DNA of 64,000 nt. Origin: Ceratothoa steindachneri. Its lineage: Eukaryota > Arthropoda > Malacostraca > Isopoda > Cymothoidae. Position numbers and translations under genes: made by a program. Below, one piece after another: positions 59,569 through 64,000 of this stretch. Position 1 is the stretch's first letter, and every line of letters begins with the position of its first letter. Location of the stretch: the NCBI GenBank assembly GCA_963969495.1, contig OZ018321.1, forward strand, positions 127,287,437 through 127,351,436, given 5' to 3'. The notes below the pieces were generated by a model, which made no database searches, had not been told where the DNA came from, and saw only the letters and a list, made by a program, of their open reading frames with translations.

Positions 59569-59869
59569 ACTACAGGGTGACCCATAAGTCTCAGGACACT
59601 ACACGTACAACAATTAATAAAAACATTACATTTGTTTTTCGTTATACTACATTCAATAAGGTATTGTACTCCGCAAAGAACCCACAAAGGGGTTGGCACG
59701 CCTGGACTTGAGTACTGTGCGCTACCGAAACTCTGAAAGAGGTATGAAGAACTTATACGGGCATTAGATGTTATAAAAGACGCCCTTAAGTGTTTATGCT
59801 TTAAGAGTGATGTCTAAAAAAAAAAGTAAAGATCAATATTTGAGACGACCGGTGTACCCTATATGGCCC
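59569..59869. mobile_element. Possible Tc1/mariner-type end or fragment
   Basis: TACAGGGTGACCCATAAGTC at 59572 resembles terminal sequences of Tc1/mariner-like elements (CAGGGTGNCCCANAAGT type, from memory). The opposite strand near 59866 reads TATAGGGTACACCGG, only a weak partner. No transposase lies between. Confidence 0.3.
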
Positions 59870-62280
59870 AACTCGTGGTCAAAGTGTTTAGGTTGATAGC
59901 GATGCTCGTTATAGCAACATCTACCATCTCGTTTATTTTCTTGTCAACTTTTATTCATCACCCCTAGACCCGACTATGTGATTTTTATCTTCTCGAGTTT
60001 AAAGTACAATAGCAACGAGGCTGTATGGCGTATAATGTTAGTAAGGACAAATCTGTAGAGACAATGGTGAAGGTAGACGAAGTGAAAATAATAGAAGATA
60101 TATAGCGCAGGTGTTCGTGCAGGCAGTGGGACCGAGTGGGCGGGATATAAGTAAAAAGATGAAAGAGAGAGGGGGGAGGGGGATAACCGTTTTTATGAGC
60201 GAAGTAAACAGTCAGGAGTGTCGCGTTCTTCCCATTTTGGTACCGCCCTTTCACAAGTTAGGAAATCAGTTTTAAAAAGTTCGTTTGTAGTGACGAAACC
60301 AACGTGAAAATCTATTTCCACGCGAACATAAGTAACAAGACCATCCACCCAATCTCCCAACTCTGCCGGCGACGCCTCCATTTCCGACCGAAAATAAAAC
60401 GTGGGAGAAAAAAAAAAACTTGTAAGGAAACGACTCCCGACTCTCATTTTAGAACAAGACACGAGGTGAGAAGGGGAGAGGGGGAGGGGGGGGACCAAAG
60501 AATTACGGGTAATAATCGCGTTCCTTTTGCGTGAGAGGAAATGACTGTTGATGAAATGCTTTAAGTGAAATCTCTCTTTTTGCTAAGGAACCCAAGATCT
60601 CCCAAGCGCATCATACACGACGCCTCGTTGCTTACAAGGCGACGTCTAGACGGCCCACGCTTTGGGATAAGATGAACCAACTAACTCTTGAAGAGACATG
60701 CTAAGTGCTGAGACCTCTTTTGAGGTCTGAGGGTCCAAAGTGATTCTACAATTTTTCGAACCCAAACCAATTGACACTTGAAAAGATTCCTTTTCATCGA
60801 GGAAAACTGCCGCATTAACGAATGCCATTGACATAGGGGAATCCATTACATTTTCTTTGCATTTCCATTCAGCGTTCCCTACTCTGCTTTTCCATGCAAA
60901 TCAAAGATCGACGTGCAACGAATACCCGTCACTGAAAGCGTCCGTAGTCTAGCTGGAAATAAAAGGCCTTTTCTCACTCATTGGTTTTCGCTCGTTCGGT
61001 TAAGGCTGATAAGGCTACAAACTCCCGCCATGATAGAAAATCGCAATCGACGCACACACGACATTATATGAATGTACAAAACAATGCCCTTTCTCGCAAG
61101 ATTCAATCTACAGATGAAATGTTATCAAAGGAGCCGAGATTTTTTATTTTCCGACCTAGTAAAACCAGTAAATGAATTCTGGGAGCATTAGCAGCCATGG
61201 GGACCATGTAGCAATAATTTGGGGAAAAATGAAAATCGGCGGCGCGCCCTAAAAAGTTTATTTTTTAGCGTGTATGTTTCGTTCACCCTCGCATGCATAT
61301 TCATGCGCGTTTAGTTAAATAAAAACGTTAGAACATTATTCTATAAACAATTTTGATTATATACTGGGGGCTGTGCTTCCCCCCCCCAAATGATTGAAAC
61401 TCAGGATCATCGTAGGAGGTCCACCTGCAGTGTTTAAACCCCCTCACGAGCAGTCCCCTTGAATTTACTCAAAGAGGTGAAACATATTGGAACACGGACG
61501 AAATAGTTTACGTCCCATCGTTCGAGCCGCCGATCGTAATGTTTACCATAATTTTTCCCTTTGCGCCCTTCATTTCTGTCACAATGACGTTTAGATAACG
61601 TTTACTCTTCACGCCTCAATTTATATGGTGGCATCAAAAACAACGCTAGCAAAATACACGAGGCTACATAAGTTCCAAAACGATGAGACCACTAGCGTCC
61701 TAATATGAGCCATTTGCTTCCTTGCTGCAGAGCAGAGTCGAAAAGCCAGACACTCAAAGCTATTTCGGGGAATGAGCTCCCAATTAATCCGCCTTGCCAT
61801 CGCTCTAAATTTTCTTTACACCTCATCGCTGCCTCCCCACCCAACCAGAACATTCTGGCAAAAATGGAACCAAATTAAAAAAAAAACATTACAATGCATC
61901 TTATTTCCTCTAGCTGCCAGCAACTTAATCACAAATTAGGAAATGTCCCAAAACCGCGAAAAGGAAACGTGCAACTGGTTATTTACACACCAAGACAAAC
62001 GAAACAAATATGCGTAGAAAAAACAAAGGTCTAATAAAGACTAACACACACAGGAACTAGTCTAATAAGAACACTCACTCTAAATTACGAACTTTATGAA
62101 CCCACTTGTGGGTTTAGAGAAGGGAAAAACGAAAGGAAAAGGACGCGTATTAACCCTTCCGCAACATAAATTTCACAAAACGTCCACATTCCACACATTT
62201 TTGTAAGCGCCAGATAAGAAACAGCAATATAGCAAACATCTCAAAAGCAATAAAAGGATCCGTAAATCTCTTAGGTGGGA
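59870..62280. other. No gene recognised
   Basis: AT-rich DNA with short unrecognised frames on both strands. There are G-runs near 60162-60182 and 60475-60492 and a C-run near 61379-61387. Confidence 0.5.
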
Positions 62281-62670
62281 TTTGTTTTTTTCGTTGTTGA
62301 AGCCCATGTGGGGACTGCTTACTTGCATAAGTCGCCGTACACAACACAGGCTACTCAAGGCTATATTAAAAAACGAATAACAGAACAAATAATAATAGGT
62401 AACTAACAAATAACGATAAAAAAGAACAAGGGCGAAAAAGAAAATAACGAGGAAAAGCAAAAGGACAAGGAAGAATGCTCCGGCGTCGGGGATAGGCCCG
62501 CGTCCCCGCGGCGCAGGAACATGCGAGCTAGAAAAAGAAACAAAAAAGGGTCAAAAAAAGTGGAGTAGGCCAGCTTCCTCCAAAAAGTCGTAAAGTCCAC
62601 AAGACAATGTGCACGAATCCGTCCCGAATGCAAGGGACAAGCGGTATTGACCCTCCAGCATAGTAACGTG
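62281..62670 (-). mobile_element. B7: short family B-related copy, 3' part only
   Basis: The T-run is at 62281-62291. The hairpin block is changed (GGGGACTGCTTACTTGCATA, then AGTCGCCG). A compact 3' UTR and terminal ORF2 codons follow (GTGCACGAATCCGTCCCGA, AAGCGGTATTGACC). It is cut at 62670 by the B8 tail. The rest may lie beyond B8, outside the window. Confidence 0.82.
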
Positions 62671-64000
62671 ATAGTTTTTTTTTTGTTTTTTGTAGGAGCC
62701 TATCTGGCGACTACCCAATTGGGCATAAGTCGCCGCAATAACGAACGCCTAGCACTAGGCTACTTTAAAGTAAGAATATGAAAATACATCAATAAAAAGG
62801 GAAAATGGCAACAATTAGGAAGCAAGCTCCGGCGTCGGGGGAAGGTCCGCCTCCACCCAGCGAAAGAGCGTGCGACCTACAAATAAAACAACAACAACAA
62901 AACCTAGTAAAATAAAGGGGAGAAGGCCGGCCTCCCCCAAAAGTCTATATGTCCACCATTCAATGTGCACGAACTCGTCCCGAGTAAAAGGGACAGGCGG
63001 TAGAGACCCCGCCCATCCCGGTACAGGGACAAGTAACGTGCGCGGAGATCGCCCAGACTGGGACATTCAACAAGAATGTGCTAAACAGTCTGGGGGACAA
63101 CGCAGTCTTTATAGCAGGGCGCTGACGAGCGCTCTATCAAAAGGCGGTGCGTCCCGAGAGTGTGTCCTATTCGGAGACGACAGAAAGCAACCTGAAGCCT
63201 TCGCGTCATTGAGGAACAGTGGCGGCGCAATGGCACGCAACTTTAAGTTCCCTTCGACCGTCTTCCATCTTCTTTGCCAAGCAGCCCGAAGAGCTGCTTG
63301 TATTCCTGCTATGTAGTCGGTGTGAGGAAGAGCGAAACGCTGGTCCGGTCGCAGAGTCCTCGCGGACTCTTTGGCGCTCTCATTCCCCGCAATTCCTACA
63401 TGTCCAGGAACCCAGCAGAAGATAATCTCGACATCCGCCGGGCTCGCCAAAACCGTGGCGTCACAGATATCGCGAACCAGGGGATGCGGAGATTCCAATG
63501 CCCCGAGAGCACTCAGGGCGCTTTAGGAATCGCTATAGATCACAATCCGGTCTCCGAACCGGGCACCTCGCGTAATCTCCCGTACCGAGTGGTGTATTGA
63601 CACCAGCCCGGCCGTGAAGACAGACGCAGCGCATGGCAGGGCCCCACTGACTTCAAACAGAGGGGAAACGGCGTGGAAGCTGACCCCCTCTTATGCTTAT
63701 GACTTGGAGCCATCAGTATAAACTGGCACGGTACCAGCGTGACACGATGTGTGCTCCAAAAAGGTCGAACGCAATACTCCCGGCGCAGTACAAGCTTTGG
63801 GAGCAGAGGCGTGGCGACAAATAGCCAAATGTGGTACCTTCCAGGGTGGCGTCCTGGGTAGAATCAGGGGCGCCACCGGCCCGAGAGCTATACCTAGCTC
63901 TCGACGGAGTTTCCTGGCCCTAAACCCAAAGGGCTTAGGGTATGACTGGCGTCGCTCGGCGGCATAGACACCGTCGAGATCAGCTGCGGATGCAGTGAGA
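62671..64000 (-). mobile_element. B8: family B copy running off the right edge
   Basis: The T-run is at 62675-62695, then GGCGACT (62706-62712), AGTCGCC (62728-62734), CCTAGCACTAGG and the GGAAGCAAGCTCCGGCGTCG block. Minus-strand RNase H and Cys/His tail follow, up to the window end (APKACTAPGVLRS region at 63760-63800). It is inserted at or within B7. Confidence 0.9.
62900..64000 (-). pseudogene. B8 ORF2: RNase H part
   Basis: Readable blocks: ESPHPLVRDICDATVLASPA, EIIFCWVPGHVGIAGNESAK and ALPHTDYIAGIQAALRAAWQ (63498-63250), with ERAD replaced by ES. A TAA-type break near 63520 interrupts the SDSQSAL block, and an insertion near 63690-63700 lies just after the DGSK motif. The Cys/His region is frame-shifted. 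The upstream part is outside the window. It is inactive. Confidence 0.82.

Overview
The window looks like a repeat-rich intergenic block of an animal genome. An arthropod is most likely, and a crustacean such as a decapod is my best guess. The reasons are non-LTR retrotransposons of two types (an RNase H-bearing I/Nimb-like family and CR1/L2-like elements with an esterase-type ORF1), mariner and hAT remnants, dense microsatellites, and a retrocopied U6 snRNA piece carrying CAAAATCG, which from memory is the arthropod form. A run of exactly 200 N (33801-34000) marks a draft-assembly gap. I found no convincing host protein-coding gene: nearly every long open frame belongs to a mobile element, is antisense to one, or is a by-product of a tandem repeat.

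Layout. 1-8.2 kb: old I-like element A (minus strand), split by a younger element B1 (1768-5772) with a 13-bp target-site duplication (TSD). 8.2-15.4 kb: an ORF1/gag remnant (D), a small hAT-like element, and an internally deleted mariner with matching inverted ends. 15.4-24.6 kb: CR1/L2-like element C1, split twice by family B insertions (B2, B3), each with a 13-bp TSD. B3 in turn contains a U6 snRNA/family B chimera, giving three levels of nesting. 24.6-33.8 kb: three more CR1-like copies (C2, C3, C4). C4 keeps an uninterrupted EN-RT frame with its catalytic residues, plus an esterase ORF1 that runs into the gap. 34.2-35.5 kb: TA/TATACA microsatellite and a degenerate minisatellite. 36.9 kb: tRNA-like SINE. 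38.6-40.1 kb: decayed family B copy B5. 41.0-41.8 kb: 25-bp minisatellite. 43.1-43.9 kb: CR1 linker and mariner fragments. 43.9-50.8 kb: near full-length family B copy B4. 51.8-52.4 kb: plus-strand family B relic. 56-57 kb: CR1 tail and a hAT MITE with a perfect 8-bp TSD. 62.3-64 kb: two abutting family B copies, the second running off the window.

How the parts relate. Family B is the most recent coloniser here: it interrupts A, C1 and itself, its copies B1 and B4 look nearly identical, and its 3' end carries a conserved hairpin pair beside the poly(A). Almost all elements lie on the minus strand. The observations most worth follow-up are the U6 chimera, the conserved 3' hairpins of family B, the reading frames restored when insertions are removed, and the GA microsatellites attached to the 3' tails of CR1-like copies.
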